This document shows, piece after piece, positions 42,598 through 56,370 of a stretch of DNA of 64,000 bases. The notes beneath the pieces are model-generated. The model was not told where the DNA came from. It did no database searches and saw only the letters and a program-made list of their open reading frames with translations. Position 1 is the first letter of the stretch. Every line of letters begins with the position of its first letter. Source of the stretch: Polytrichum commune. Lineage: Eukaryota > Streptophyta > Polytrichopsida > Polytrichales > Polytrichaceae. Both the position numbers and the translations under genes were made by a program. The stretch is taken from assembly GCA_950295325.1 (NCBI GenBank), contig OX485808.1:18312527-18376526 (forward strand). Direction: 5' to 3'.

Positions 42598-45500
42598 ATG
42601 ATGGGCGCCGCACAAATCTGGTCCGTCATGGCTTTTGCCATGACTCTGGTTCCTGTCTCGCTGCTCGTTAACCGCATTGTTCCAAACGCCTACATGGTGA
42701 GCTTGTGAAATTTATAACTGTGAATGATGTCTTTATGTTAAAATCCTCTTTAGTGCGAGTGCTGCTGTCCGATCTTGTTAACGGGAGGATGTTTGTCTTT
42801 GTAGGATGAGATTTTCCACATACCACAAGCACAGCAGTATTGCCGAGGCAATTTCCACGATTGGGACCCCATGATCACCACCTTCCCCGGCTTGTAAGCC
42901 TCTATCTCAAAATGCAAGCACCTAGCGTTTAATGTTGATTCAGTGTTGATGCATACTTACCCTTCAGGGTGTAGGGTTTAGGGTTAGGGTTTAATATCTT
43001 TTCAGTGCTAACTCGACATTCAGCGGAGTCAACTCTTAATTCAACCTTCTGGGTCTGGTAACTATAAAATATAGAAACAAGAGATTTAAATCGAAACCCT
43101 ATGTTTGGAAGGCATTGATTCAGTGTAGTAGTTTGGTGTGATCGAATCAATGTGAAATTAGAAACAAACTTTTAAATTGCAACCCGATGTTTGGTTGGCA
43201 TTGATTCAATGCAGTAGTTTGGTGTGATCGAATCAATCTGAAATCAGAAACAAAATTTAAACTTGCAACCCTATGTTTGGTAGGCATTGATCCATTGCTG
43301 TAGTTTTGATGTGATTGAATCAATGTGAAATTAGAGTTGATGATATATGAATTTAGAGGTTTCTGATGTCTTACTACCTCCTCCGTTAATTTGTTTGGAG
43401 CCTGTGCCTCATGTAGTGGCGGCTAGTGTTGGTATGTATAATCTATATTCCATCCCCTTGTGTTAATAGATATCCTTCAGGATTTGGAGTTTAATATCTT
43501 GTCAGTGCTAATTCAACATTTAGCTGATGATCTTTTCAGTATTGATTCAACTCAAAATTCAGCCATTAGGTCTTGCAGCTATAAAACACATAACCAAAAA
43601 GATCAAAATTGTAATCCTATGTTTGATAGGCACTGATGCAACGTTGTAATTTGATGTGATTGAATCAATGTGAAATCAGTGTTGATCATATATGGATTTA
43701 GAGGTTTGTGATGTCCCTCTGGAACCCCTGCATTCAAAGTGTTTTAAACAATTATCAAGGCTTGGGAGGATTCCTAAGATGGGAGGAGCTTGTCAAAGAT
43801 GCAAACTTAGGGTGTTTTCTCGAAAATTCCCAACTGTGGGCTTTTGTTATCCCTACTTGAGGTTTTAGTCTTATCACCCCTGGATTCCCTGTGTCAAAAT
43901 TGAGGTCTTAGTACACATGCTCTACAAGAATTTGCTTTAGTCTTCCTTCCATGCGAATAGATTCTTGTGGATGGCCCGTGGCAAATGGATTGCCACCATT
44001 TGCCTATTGTGGCATGTGTGATGTGTGTTCTATTACATTCTAAGTTTTCCTGATTGCTTCCTTGTGATTGCTTTGAATTGAGTATGTGACTTCAAAAGCT
44101 TTGGAGTAACTATCTTCAATGATTCTTATTTTATGGAATACTGGTTACCTCTCTCTGTCTGTGTTATTTGAACACTGATACTTCCAAAGTATATTCCAAA
44201 ACCATAAACCTTAGGGCATCACTTTGTTCTTTAGGATTCACTTTGACAATCCTTTTGTTACAGGTATATTCTCTCCCTTGTGTACGCAAGTGCAATCCTC
44301 CCTGCAGCTGAATTTTTGGGTATAGCTTCCTCAATCACAGATCTTTGCAACCCAGCAGTTTTGCGCTCAATCAATGTGGCTCTTTTACTCGTATGTTTCT
44401 GCCTGTTTGTTGCGATAGTGCAACACTTGGAGCCTCAAAGAAGTGCAACAAGTGCTCTTCTGAAAGCATGTGTTCTTTCACTTTACCCTTTACACTGGTT
44501 TTTCGGGTTCTTATACTATACAGGTGAACCGCCTTTCCTTTCTCTGTACCTAATTTTCTACAATATTAGACTTATCCTTTAAGTCAGCGGGTCTATCGGT
44601 TGGCAGTTGGTTGATTTGCATACAACTCTATCCATGTTCACCAAGTTTTTGGTGCATGCTCGGAGTTAGTGTAGAGGTTTGAACAAAGAACATTTTTATT
44701 GGTTCATTGAGGGTCAAACTCATTGTGGCTTGCCAAGAGGTGCTAAAATGAATCTGACCCTTAATGAAGCAAAATAGGTTACACTTCATTCAAATTCAAG
44801 CACTACCTCCAAGCATGCACCACAAGTGGAAAGAAATTATTGATTTTGTATGCAAAATGACCAATGGCAAATCATAGGGGACTAACTCCCTAGGAAAGTT
44901 TAAGGTTACCTGTATTACAGCACTAAGTTCTAGACTGATGCAATTAGTACATGTGGCTATGTATTCCAAGATTAACTTTGTGTGCGCATCATTATTGTCT
45001 GCTTTGTAGTCCTTGTCTCTCGTTCCTTACTTATAAATGATTCTTTCTAGGACTTGGGATAGGAGGTTGTTCAATTATAGTTCAGTTTGCTGATGCTATT
45101 GAACCTTTCTGCCCACAGATGTGGGTTCAACAACTGCGGTCATGGCAATGCATCTTGCGGGACTGAAACAAGCCTACTGGATCAGTTCGCTGGTGCGTTG
45201 AGGTTAGTTCATTGAGTTTATAGTAGTACCAAAAAATATTCAAGTAACATCAAAAAAGGTGATACTAGCCCAACAGTGTTCTGAACTTGGAAAAAGTGGA
45301 AATTGCGGAACCATTCTATTGTATAAGTTTGTAGTACACACCCCAGTATTCAAGTTTTGGGCAGGGTTCAATTCTTATCAGAGTGGTGTCAGTGACCCAC
45401 TTTAGATTCTCATTGCAACTTCGTTCGACTTAATGCTGAAGGGTTCCTTGGATGCCATAAACTTTAAAGGTTTCTGTGGATACTGCAGTTGGCCACAATT

Positions 45501-48500
45501 GCGATACTGTTTCGGCAAACAAATGTTGTTTGGGTGATATTTGTTATGTGTACTGGAGTTCTGGAGATGTTAAAATTTGCTGCATCTCCGATAGTTGAAA
45601 CGCAAGAGGATGACGTGGTATCGTACTCCCAACGAGTGATTCCAAGGGATGTCGATGGGTCACAAGTATCCAAAACACGGAGGAGGAAAGCGGGTCAAGT
45701 TTCACCACCTGACCCTGTTGTTTTGGACCCACTTTTGAATCAAAAGGTTTCTAATGGTCAAGAAGACCAAGGTACATGCTACATTCTACTACTCTAATGA
45801 TTACCAGCTTGGGAGTTTTTTGATTTGTTGGAATGCCTACATTTTATTACTTATTGATCACTAGTTTGAAATCAATTACAAAGTGATCAATAACCAGCAT
45901 CACCAGGTTGAAACTGTTTGAATTTGTGTTCACAATTACCTGGTACATTGGGGAGGAAATGCAGGCATAATCCAGGAAGTAATCAAACTTGCAAAACTGG
46001 CTTGGGTTAGAAGGCGACAGTTACTTTGGAGCTTTGGTCCACTGCTGATGGTGATTCTTACTTTCGTGGCGTTTGTTATCCACAATGGGAGCATTGTTGT
46101 TGGTGAGCTGAATTCTACAATCCCTCATATTCAGTTGAGCACTATTGAGCTTATTTTCACACTAAAAACGGTGGGAATAGTACTGTGGGTGCACACTATT
46201 TATCAACGCACAGTATTTAGCATAAAGGTCCATGGTTTAGTTTACAATATTTATATTGGATTGAAAGTATTGTGCATTTGAAAGCTTCCAATCTAGGAAG
46301 GAGGTGGGTGCATCACAGGAACAGGACAAGTGTAACACAGGTTGCACACTATTTTCTTGCATATGGTGTACACCAATGTTGGTCTGGCATTGTCTTTTTT
46401 TGACACCATTTGGCTCTCTATAATGAGGATTTCACATTTTTTGATACCTGTAGGTTATGAGGTTTCGACGGTAGTTTTGTTTCTGATACCATTTAGGTCA
46501 ATATACCATGCATGAATCTTCATACCTAGGCAAAATCGCCTAATTATCAATATAGTTTAGAATAGCATGGACCCAAATAATAACTCGGGTATACAAAGAT
46601 TTCTCTTACCTTGAGATACCCACCAACTATCAATATTTGACTGGTATTACAATTTTGACACCCACGGCTATGCTCTTTGATACCATTCTTGATGTTGATT
46701 ATTGATCCCTTACATTCACCTATATTCCGGAATATCATTGGTGTACACTCTGGGCCAAACTGGGCTGCCCAGGGTAAGTCACACTACATTTGCCCGCACT
46801 ATTCACTTAATGAGTGTAGTTTATTGGGCAAAAGAACTTTGAAAACGCCATGCTCACTGATACTATCTTCTTGTCTTGCAGGAGCAAAAGATGCACACAA
46901 AGTTTCTCCCCACTTTGCACAGATTTGGTACTTTGGGCTGGTGTCAGCAGTAGCCATGGCTCCTGTAAACTTCAGCCCAGGCCATGTTCTTCATTTCACA
47001 CGTCAATTTCAAAGACCAAAAGCTTGGTTCTTCACATTTGTTGGATGTATCACAGCATATTTTTGCATACGTTACTTCAGGTCCTAGCTCCTCTCCAACA
47101 ACCTTGTGTTTAAGAAATCCATGTTACAGATGGCTTCAACCATTACACACATCTCTTCTTAGACAAAAGCAGGTCTTTTTAATGTACTATTGAGATACCA
47201 TATTTGGAGGTCAAATCCATTACCAGCTGCTGAAAAAATAGCTGTTGGGACTACAATTATTTGAACACCTTGAAAGAAATTGTTCCAGTTTTCAACAGAA
47301 GATTCTAATAATAGTCTAGCAATATCTTCTTGTCAGTCATCACATCTACTTCAGTATAACTCATACTATGATTACCTATCATTTTATATGAAACCCTTCC
47401 TAACAACTGCTCTGTAAACTTTGAGAGTTTTTGTCATGAACATTTCTCCAATGCAAGCGCCACAAAAGATTCTTGTTCCTGATGCTACGTTTTTAGCAGA
47501 ATGTTTTTTTTAAATCCAATCTTAAAATATTCCTATGCAATTATTGAATTTTCCTTGATTTCAACAAGTTGTAAATCCACATGGAGGGCCAGCTGAAGTT
47601 CATTTTCAAAAAGCTTCGAGTCTCTGACAATGTTACTATGTTGTACACAGTTTTGCACACCCATATCTGCTGGCAGATAATCGACATTACACTTTCTACC
47701 TATGGAAGAATGTTATACGCTCACATTGGAGTGCCAAATACTGCTTGATACCACTCTACATTTATTCATGGTGGTCAACCCTCCATTCCATAGGTACACC
47801 TCTCCCTTTTCTGGAGCTCTTTGTACTTTTTGGAATTTCTGTGTAACCAAATAGAGATAAAAATTGGCAATATCATCTAAACTCGGTCAGTTTTGGAAAC
47901 AATCAAGCAAAAGTTGAACCGTGTCCAAATTTGGATGAATTTGGATACCAATTTCCAAGAAAGCAACGAGTATTCTTATTTATATGTGTTTAGCTCTTTG
48001 TGAACTAAGGGACTCCAAACTTAGTCAATTGACAAACTAACTCAAAAATCCAAAAATGAAATTGCGCACTGTCTGAATTCCAAACCTGAATTATTTGAAC
48101 ACACAAGTGTTGAAACTGACCTAGGGGTACAGTACTTCCAAATGATAATTATGTTCATTCTATCAAGCAGCTGAGAAAACTGAGCAGCCCAACTCTAGGC
48201 CTCAATGTGTCATACGGAGGGGTTTAAGATTACTTCTTGATATTTTAAGCTTTAAAATGTCATAAGCAACCCTTGCTAAATTTATCCCATTTATCATATG
48301 CATTGTTCCAATCAGAGTATGTAAATTGAATTATAGGGATATTTGAGCTCGAATAAATCACCAGGACTCAAATAGATACCAGGTGTATCTAATCAGTATT
48401 GGCAAAGATGACCTTTTTCGCTCTCTTTCTAAAAGATTGTGCTAAATACGGATTTAAAATCATAGACCAAATCAAATATAATTTTATTACTCCTTGGGTG

Positions 48501-48928
48501 TTTGTAGAAATCATCATGTATCCCATACAAACCCACCCCAGGTCCTTCGAGGGTTAAGAGACTTAGTAGGTTCTAGTGTGCTTGTAAGTCTCTCATCTCT
48601 CGTATGCACTTGAGCCCAAAACTTGATTGACTAACGTTGGTGGTTTGATCTGCCAGGCAAGAAAGAAGGGAGACTCTGGATTGTGGTGCTTGTCGTGGGG
48701 ACTGCAGGGGTGTTGGTTCCAGCACCACTAATTGAGTTTCGATATTACACAATTCCTATTTTCCTATTTGCACTTCACATTCACATACCTAAAGATTGCG
48801 AAATCCTTACGAGCTCCCTTTTGGCAATTGCCTACATAGGAGTTGATGCAGTTACTATGTACCTATTTCTGTATCGTCCATTTCAGTGGGCACATGAACC
48901 GGAAGGTGTGCAGAGATTCATATGGTAA
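42598..48928 (+). CDS. ALG10: ALG10-type alpha-1,2-glucosyltransferase (9 exons)
   Basis: Adds the last glucose to the lipid-linked oligosaccharide for N-glycosylation, in the ER membrane (DIE2/ALG10 family, GT59). Exons: 42598-42696, 42805-42893, 44264-44523, 45119-45192, 45489-45771, 45965-46102, 46882-47080, 47651-47793, 48657-48928 (1557 nt, 518 residues; close to the known plant length). Diagnostic text: [15 protein letters not shown] (about 32-46), [51 protein letters not shown] (about 453-462) and the C-terminal EGVQRFIW. Many hydrophobic segments fit a multi-pass protein; residues 8-28 form the first. ATG occurs twice in tandem at 42598 and 42601; either may be used. A charged loop near residues 200-260 ([12 protein letters not shown]) is typical of the family. 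Intron 2 contains 86-bp repeats and intron 3 a dispersed repeat. Confidence 0.95.
43096..43700. repeat. 86-bp repeats in ALG10 intron 2
   Basis: Units starting AACCCTATGTTTGG at about 43096, 43182 and 43267, each with GGCATTGATTCA and GTGATCGAATCAATGTGAAAT, spaced 85-86 bp; a fourth diverged unit is at about 43613. Just upstream, 42967-42993 has telomere-like TAGGGTTTAGGGTTAGGG. Confidence 0.75.
44594..44865 (+). repeat. About 260-bp dispersed repeat in ALG10 intron 3 (partner 54470-54715)
   Basis: Shares with 54470-54715 the ordered words GGTTGA.TTGCATACAAC, TTTTCAGTG/TTTTTGGTGCA.GCTCG, GTTAGT.TA.AGGTTTG, CTTCATTCAAATTCA and CACAAGTGGAAAGAAATTATTGAT. Same orientation on the plus strand. Class unknown; no tRNA-like head was found. 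Confidence 0.7.
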
Positions 48929-50392
48929 AATGTGAGTACATTACTGAGTGTTGATTAGACTGGAATTAGGAAAACATACACTCTTTGGGAGTTCTTCTGG
49001 CCACTTTTGACTGGAAGTCATTCTCCATCATAGTAGTGGACGTTGTGGTGACTGGAGATCTATTATGTTGTGCTGATGGCTACTCTTTCCAACTAGCCCA
49101 CTTCTCCTAGGTTATGAAATACATGATTAACACAAGATGGTTAGCAATCTAAATGGAGACCATAGCCACTTTCCTGATAAGTTCTGCAGCTCATATCTTA
49201 CTCTATCATGGATACTAAGGACCTGTGCGCTTTCCACTAATGCACACCAATTACTTCAATTACTGTGGATCATCCAATTCTTGAAATGGGTATGGTCCGG
49301 TATAATTGGTACCTAATCAACATCAATTTCGATTTTAAGGTAGATGTGCCCAATTCCATGATAGCAATAATTTGGACGCCTGCATTTGAGTGGTATGCGG
49401 CTCCAAGACTGAACATCAAAAGGATATGTGCTTAGCAGAGATTGGAGTAAGTACTCGAACTATTCCGAGTTCAATAGTCCATTATACAAGGGGGCATTTG
49501 TATGACCGAGCACAAGAGTCTATACTTTGATAGTGAATATGATCTTCGTATGAGCTCCAACCACTATGGTGAAGGGAACAATTACACAACCAAGACGTTA
49601 ATGTAGAGATAAGCCATTTATTTATAATATGTGATAGATAGTAAGAAACAAAAACTGGTCAGCACGCTAATTAACTCCACAACATCGATATCATTGATTC
49701 AATTTTCTAAAGACAATCGATGAAACACATTTTGCTTGTTTCTCACGATGTGACAGGTAAGGAATAGCGAAGAGTTGTACCCACATTACTATTGCATTAA
49801 CAATATTGACTTCTGAGTATCCATTCCACTATAATCCGTGTTTGACTGAAATGACAATATCATCTGTATACATGAGGGAATTGTAAATAGTGCATCATTG
49901 ACGAATAATCAAACACACCAAATCCCAACATAAGTATTGAATATTGCAAGCACCCATGGCTGAAGGAATTGTTGGGTCCCAACAGAATCATCTCAGTTGT
50001 GACACATCTGAACAAGCTGAGATCCATGATAAATTGCATTTGAGATCATAACTTACGGCCAGCATTGAACAAGTCTGATCCAAATTGGAAATCAGACTAT
50101 GGTACAAGAAATGCTATCTAAAGGTACCAGACAAAGTCTCTCGGATACTCTGTCCTGCCAAGGTGACACTTCCATCTTCACCTTTGCAAAGACAAACTTC
50201 ACCAGAATTCTCAAATTCTGTTCAGAAAGCGGCATTCACGTGATCTCACAGCAGAGGAGCAATATCTTACAAGGCTACAAAGTCTGTATGGTGAAAATCA
50301 ACGGAGAGATCTGTTCAATAGTAGGGATTGAACATTGAGCCCAGGGAATGTCGAAGGTGCTCACTGCCATACTTCAATCCAGGTGGAAGACC
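48929..50392. other. Intergenic between converging ALG10 and 3xHMG-box genes
   Basis: Tail-to-tail gap. It holds the two 3' UTRs; I see no gene, tRNA or repeat. The open frame 50099-50338 has no recognisable motif and ends at the HMG gene's flank. Confidence 0.5.
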
Positions 50393-53300
50393 TTAAGCAG
50401 ATGGTTCCGGGTTATTTTTGCGATACTCTTCCATGTCTGCATCATACTTCTTCTTCAAGACTGCAGCCTTTTCATTCCACACTTCCTTGTCCTTCTCCGA
50501 GATTTCCTGAACATGGATCAAAACCTAATTGTAAGTATCAATATAGTTGGGTGGTAGATCGACAGATTTGTAAGGACCCAAGGTTCAGAAGATATCACCT
50601 CCCGGGTCAGAGAGAAATACCATACCAACTGCTTAGATAATAGCATTGTACCACATAGCAGAACCCATGAGAAGATAAAACATTACTGAAATGAGACGAT
50701 AGGAGAAAACCAAGGCCAGCATTATACCTTCCATTTTAGAGCAAGATGGCTGTTGGTATCCGCAAAGCTCATTCCTGGCTGCTCCTGAGTGAGAGTTTTC
50801 CTCAACTCCATACTGCAGAACCAGAAGGTTATATAAGGTCACCACAATGTGGTTGCAAACATGGGAGCATATTGCCATGATTTTTGTTCACCCATATCTA
50901 TGATAGGACATGCAGATGTAGTCTCTGCAGATACAAGTTATTTGATCAAAATCCACATCTGAATTTACAAATACCTGAACAACAAGTATGAAGAGAGTGG
51001 CTTCTTCGGCTTGTTAGGATCCTTTGCCTGATCCTTGGCTTTCTTCTTTTCTTTTGTTTGATCCTTCATCATCTGCAAGAAATAAGCAACCCAGAACACC
51101 TCAGAACTTCAGAGTAATTTCTTTGGCCAACACTTCACCAGGTTGGAGTTTACTTATCATGGACTATGATTGTCAGAAGTTCATTCTTGCAAGGAAAGCG
51201 TGTACATTGCATTCCTAATAAAATTTACCAAACACAGTTCTCCATTTCAACAAACCTGGGAATGCATGTGTAACAGAAGTAAGATTTGCCAGAGTTTGAT
51301 GTCAGTAACAACCCTACAGATTCCTAAGATAAAAATCTTAGCTTGAAAGGAGATTTTGATGTGTATCCTTCGCTACCTAGCATGGCAATAATAAGATCTA
51401 AACAATTCTAATCCTGCTAATAAGAAAACTAATCATGTCTTAGTAAAATAACTCAGGTCATGTAGGCAGTCAAGTGAGTTCATGAACAGGAAAGAACATA
51501 GTCTGACCTTCTTTGCCTGGTCAACTTTCTCCTTCTGCTTGAATAGATGAAGAGCCTGAACTTTCTCAAGCTTAGCTTTCTCCTCTGCTTCATGTTCTGC
51601 TGCTGTAAGGTCCTGCAACAATACCCAATACAACATGTGTAAAGGTGATGAAAACAAATGAACTTAGGCAAGCTTAGAAGTCCACGTGGATGCCAAATTA
51701 TAAGAACCAAATGCATCACACTTGAATTGGTGAAAACATAAATTATACAATTGGTTGCTAAAACTCACCTCAGCCTTGTTCTTCTTGTAAGTTTCATACT
51801 CTAATGCATATCTTTCCTTGTCCTTGGCGGCAATCTGTGTTATAGTGATGAGCAACACATATGGTGAGGTCACACAATTACGACAGGTAAGAACTGAGGC
51901 AGAGAATAAAATTCATCAATCACCAACCAACACTTTAGTATGGATTATGAACCTAGCTTGACTACGAGTGCAACAAGAGGAACAATTACCTCTAAGCCAA
52001 AGTATCAAGAACAAAGAGGGTTCAAGAAGTAACCTTCTCAAAGGGTGCACGCTTTGTAGCACTCAAAGTTTTCCACTCTTCTCCAAGAATCTTGCTAATC
52101 TGCAGTCACATTTAAGTTTTTCAGAATATATGAAAGATAATAAGATAAATGTAAGTGACAAACTACACTTAAAGGAGCGGTCCAAATATTTAAATGAAGT
52201 CCAGAAACAGCAAGGCAAAACAGAGAGGGCACAAACATTTATAGGAGCATAGAACTCTAGCAGAAAATTCACAAACAACCAAGTGGGTACCTCGGTAACA
52301 GGTTTCTTGGCCTCCAAAAGGGCAGGCCGCCTACTATTACTGAATGCAAAGAATGCAGTAGTGGGATGCTTGGGCTTCAACGGGTCCTTCTCCTTCCTGC
52401 ACGCCCAATTTCCCAGTTTCAACATCACTTTCCAAACGAGTGAGCACATGCAAATAATACGTGAAAATAATGTTTGATGCTCGAGTGTTATTGAGTATGA
52501 CTGGGATAATATCCTTGTGCCAAAATGGTTAAATTATAATAAATCGCAAAATTCCACCGAGGATAATCGGTGCTTACTTTTTCTTCTTTCCCCCATCAGC
52601 ACTCTCTGCCTCCTGCAGACAATCAAAAAAAATATTACTATTGAAGAGTTTAAAACATGAAATCGTAAAAAGGACATTTCGGAATCACCAGAAAGGAGCA
52701 ACAGATGAAGCAGGTGTAGCACCCATAAAAAAACTATGAGTACGAGCCTTATTCCAATAATGAGAAATTCTAAATTGTAATTCCATCAAATAACAAACAG
52801 AAGTCTAATCAGAAGAAGAAAAAGTACTGGTGATCATGTTCAGCATATTATTCAATACAGCTATAGCACACGAAGACAGCCATTATTTAACAAAAGTGCA
52901 GGAGATCTTCAACCTAGAAGCTTACATAAATCATGAGCAACTGCGATCAATGAACTTTCAGACACCCATCTAGATATAGAACATAGACAGCTACCTTCTT
53001 ATATGCAAGGTACTGCTCCAGAAGCTCCTGTGCTTGCTTCTTGTTCTGCTCCTCGTGGAAAAGTTTCAAAGCCTCTGCTTCTCGCTTCTCCTTACCAACC
53101 AGCTGAACATGGCCATGGACACCAATAAAATCATTAAGATTACTGTTGAAAAATTTGTTTAACATGCAGCAGTCACGAACTCATGAATACTGGTATAAAA
53201 AAAAGAGTTTTGTCCACGTAAGTGAAGCAAATATACTTTCATTAAGATACAAATTATTCTCAAACTCTAATATCGACATGCTAAATGAAACATAAGAGAA

Positions 53301-55175
53301 TCCTCGACACAGATTTTAAGGACATAACATAGCAAATGATATCATGCTGAATTTGTACCAAACTGCCACTGGACATTCTCTCGGAATTCCAGACATCTCA
53401 CCTTACATTACAGTAAGCTGCAAAAGCATCATGTGCTTGTTTAAAAAGCTCACCTTCAAATATATATCTTTTTCAACTTTGTACCGCTCTTCATATGGTT
53501 TGCGTTCCTCCTCAGTTACATTTTTCCATTTCTCCCCCATGATAGAACCAATCTCAGTGAATGAAGCATTTGGGTTCTCTTCACATACCTAGAAAAACCA
53601 TAGTACAAATGAATTAGAGATATTCCATGCATAACAGCAATATAAATTTCAATTTATTGAATAACCCAAAACCTCAATCTGTTGTTTCTCTTGGAAATTT
53701 TCAAAAAGAACAAAGGCAGCATGCAGTAATAGGCACATACTGTTTGACGATGCTCTTTGCACCAGAGCAGGAAAGCAGACTTTGGCTTCTTCAAGCGGTT
53801 AGGATCCTTCTTCTTTTTCTTGGACAGATCCTCATTCCCCACCGGGCCAGATACTCCAAGACTCTGCAAAATAAATTCATTGTCAGATATAAATTTAAAA
53901 CTTCAACTGACAACATGATACAATCAAACTCAACATTGGACCTGCTGTTCATACATCAAAATTCTCAACTGCGTGGACCATGATCGCGGTGAACTCTTCT
54001 GACATCAAATTAATGGGGAGAACCCTTCTCACAGATCTTCAAAATCAGGCCCTCTATCCTCTGATGCTTCCATGTTGAAAGCATCCACTAACTACCCAGG
54101 TTTTCCCTTGGACGTTAATGCCGTTATTTGGATGATTGTGTCACGGACAACTTGCAGGACTTGAGTACAATTAGAACATTCTAACCACGAACAAGCTAAA
54201 CCGGTATGCAAATTCCTTATTAGACATGGGTTGGAGATGCACTGAATTTACATGTGAATTCTATTACCAGAATTACATCTACAGCCGAGATAAAACTTCT
54301 GTTTCCTCTTTTCTACATTCCCACTTCTGTTCATTTTTCCAAGTGAGTGTTCATGAGCCTCACCAAATGGAACCTGACTTCTCCTTCAGAAGAGAAGGCA
54401 GCACCTTTTAGCTATCATGGTCAATGCATGATATTATAGTCATCCTTCAACTGAAAGGGACTTCTCCTCGGGAATTGGTTGACTTGCATACAACACCTTT
54501 CATGTTTGGGTACTTTTCAGTGCACGCTCGTTGTTAGTATACAGGTTTGGACAGAGAATATTCAGTTCATTGAAGATCTAACTCATTTTGGCATGAAGTG
54601 CTAAAAAGAGTTTGGCCGTCAGTGAACTACAATAGGCTGCTCTTCATTCAAATTCATACACGATCTCCAAGCATCCACCGCAAGTGGAAAGAAATTATTG
54701 ATATTCGATGCAAAACAGTGAAACATCCCGATCATAAAGTCCCATTGAGTTGAAGGATAACTCTGTTGAGGAAATAAGAGAGTGATAAATTATTTACCAG
54801 AGTAGGCTGGAACTCTTTAAGCTTTTGTAGCTTACGAAGCTTCTTCTCAAGCTGCTTCTTTCCTTCAACACTGTCATTCAGTTGTTCCTGAACGCGCTCA
54901 GCCTCGAGGGTCTTGGCCACAAGCTCTTCCTCCTTCGCCTTTAATAATGCCTCACCCTGCTCCTTCTCAAGACTCACCTTCTTCAAGGCTTTTGTCATGG
55001 CCTCCAGCTCCTCCTCCAAAGTAAGATTGTTAGTGGTTTCCTTAAGTGGTTTTGTGTTCGTGTCTGCATTCTTACCAGATACAGCTGAGACAGAGACAGG
55101 GACGTCGTCCACAACATTCTCCCCCGCACCTCCTGCTGCTTTTGCAGCACGCTTACCCCGTGGTTTTGAAGCCAT
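50393..55175 (-). CDS. 3xHMG-box: 3xHMG-box chromatin protein (12 exons)
   Basis: A nuclear DNA-bending protein with three HMG boxes, an architecture known from plants, where members bind mitotic chromosomes and rDNA. Exons: 55175-54798, 53863-53741, 53588-53454, 53102-52995, 52612-52578, 52396-52291, 52099-52034, 51834-51769, 51612-51508, 51072-50975, 50812-50728, 50506-50393 (1419 nt, 472 residues). Residues 1-126: basic start MASKPRGKRAAKAAG then a Glu/Lys/Leu-rich coiled coil. Box 1 about 146-212 (DPNRLKKPKSAFLLWCKEHR...GEKWKNV), box 2 about 262-338 (DPLKPKHPTTAFFAFSN...GEEWKTLS), box 3 about 393-468 (DPNKPKKPLSSYLLFS...LALKWKEIS), joined by Lys/Glu-rich linkers. All introns are GT-AG. 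A donor-like AAAGTAAGT at about 55860 suggests a 5' UTR intron. A telo-box lies further upstream. Confidence 0.94.
54470..54715 (+). repeat. About 250-bp dispersed repeat in HMG intron 1 (partner 44594-44865)
   Basis: Diverged copy of the ALG10 intron 3 repeat, here in intron 1 of the 3xHMG-box gene. See the partner entry for the shared words. Confidence 0.7.
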
Positions 55176-56325
55176 TTTACTTTGTCTTCAATGCAACAAC
55201 AAACAAGTGTAAGTTCAGATGTCCATACAAAGCGTTCTTTTCATACATTGATCCCGTACAAGGCCAAATTCGACCGACCACAATTACAAAGTGCCGGGAT
55301 GTACACCTAGGAAGGATTCATCACCCTCCCTGACCGTAGCTAAAATACATAAATCAAGCCGTACGACTGATCCTGCCTAGAACAAGCCTCGCCAAAACAC
55401 CCAGACTAGAACATTCGACACAAATACATGACCACGATTTCAGAACCGTATGTACCTCTCAAAACGCAAGTGATGGACAAAAAATATGAGCAGAAACCCG
55501 AGTGCACAGCTGATCAGTAAAACAACTCCACTAGAAAGTTCTGTCCCAGTACTACAGACATCGGTGGACATCAAGAACCAATCAATATACACATACACAA
55601 ACACATGTCAGCTGCTTCTACAGCAGAATCACAGGACTACAATTGTAGAACCGTGGGTAAGTACTTTTCAAAACGCGAGAAATGGACAAAAATTAGCAGA
55701 AACACGAGTACGCAGCTGATCGTTAATAAAACTGCACTACAAAGTTTCGTCGTAGTACAACAGACATGAGAGGACATCGAGAACAAACCAACCGACGCAT
55801 GAACGAACGAACGAACGAGCGATCACCGACGGAGACGATGGTTCCAGAGAGCGGGGCACTTACTTTACTACCACGTGGCGATGGTGGATCGTGAAGTGTT
55901 TTGGCTCGTCCGACGCACCGCACCGACTAGGGAGCAGCCGTGAGGCGCAAGATAAGAGGGGAGATACTTCGGAGGACGACAAGAGACGACAAAGTGCAAA
56001 AACAAGTGCAATGCGATGGGTTTAGGGTTTTGAAAGATCCAAACGAAACAAAAACAAACATAGAAGAAAATCAGGGAAGCCAAAGAATGGCGACGAGGAG
56101 GACGACGATAGGAGCGAACAAATGGCGGGAATCTAATTCAAATTTCGAAACAACCGGAACAGTTTGTTTGTGGGTAAGCGTCGATTCAACGGCACCCCGC
56201 CGGGTATGTCAGCCGTTTTCTCAGATGCCTATCCGGGTATCTCGTCGACAAAGTCCTGGGTATATAGCTTGGTAACAGATTTAATACATGGACAGAGGAA
56301 ACGCGTAGGGAGAGCAAGGTAAGGT
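55176..56325. promoter_or_regulatory. Promoter and 5' region of the 3xHMG-box gene
   Basis: Upstream of the minus-strand ATG at 55175. GC content rises around 55780-56250, as expected for a promoter/5' UTR. 56018-56030 reads AAACCCTAAACCC on the minus strand, a telo-box of the kind enriched upstream of plant growth and cell-cycle genes. 55490-55600 and 55690-55770 share phrases (CGCAGCTGATC, CAAAGTTTC/GAAAGTTC), a weak internal duplication. No TATA box was picked with confidence. Confidence 0.4.
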
Positions 56326-56326
56326 T

Positions 56327-56370
56327 TATGGGTTTAGGGTTTAGGGTTTAGGGCTTAGGGCTCAGGGCTT
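56327..56370 (+). repeat. Short interstitial telomere-like tract
   Basis: About six heptamers of TTTAGGG with variants TTAGGGC and TCAGGGC, the Arabidopsis-type plant telomere repeat. It lies about 1.15 kb upstream of the 3xHMG-box start codon. Confidence 0.85.

Noticed and set aside
54913-55333. Plus-strand open frames opposite the first 3xHMG-box exon
   Set aside because: Antisense of a clear Lys/Glu-rich coding exon; the Ser/Leu-rich products are what the complement of such codons gives.
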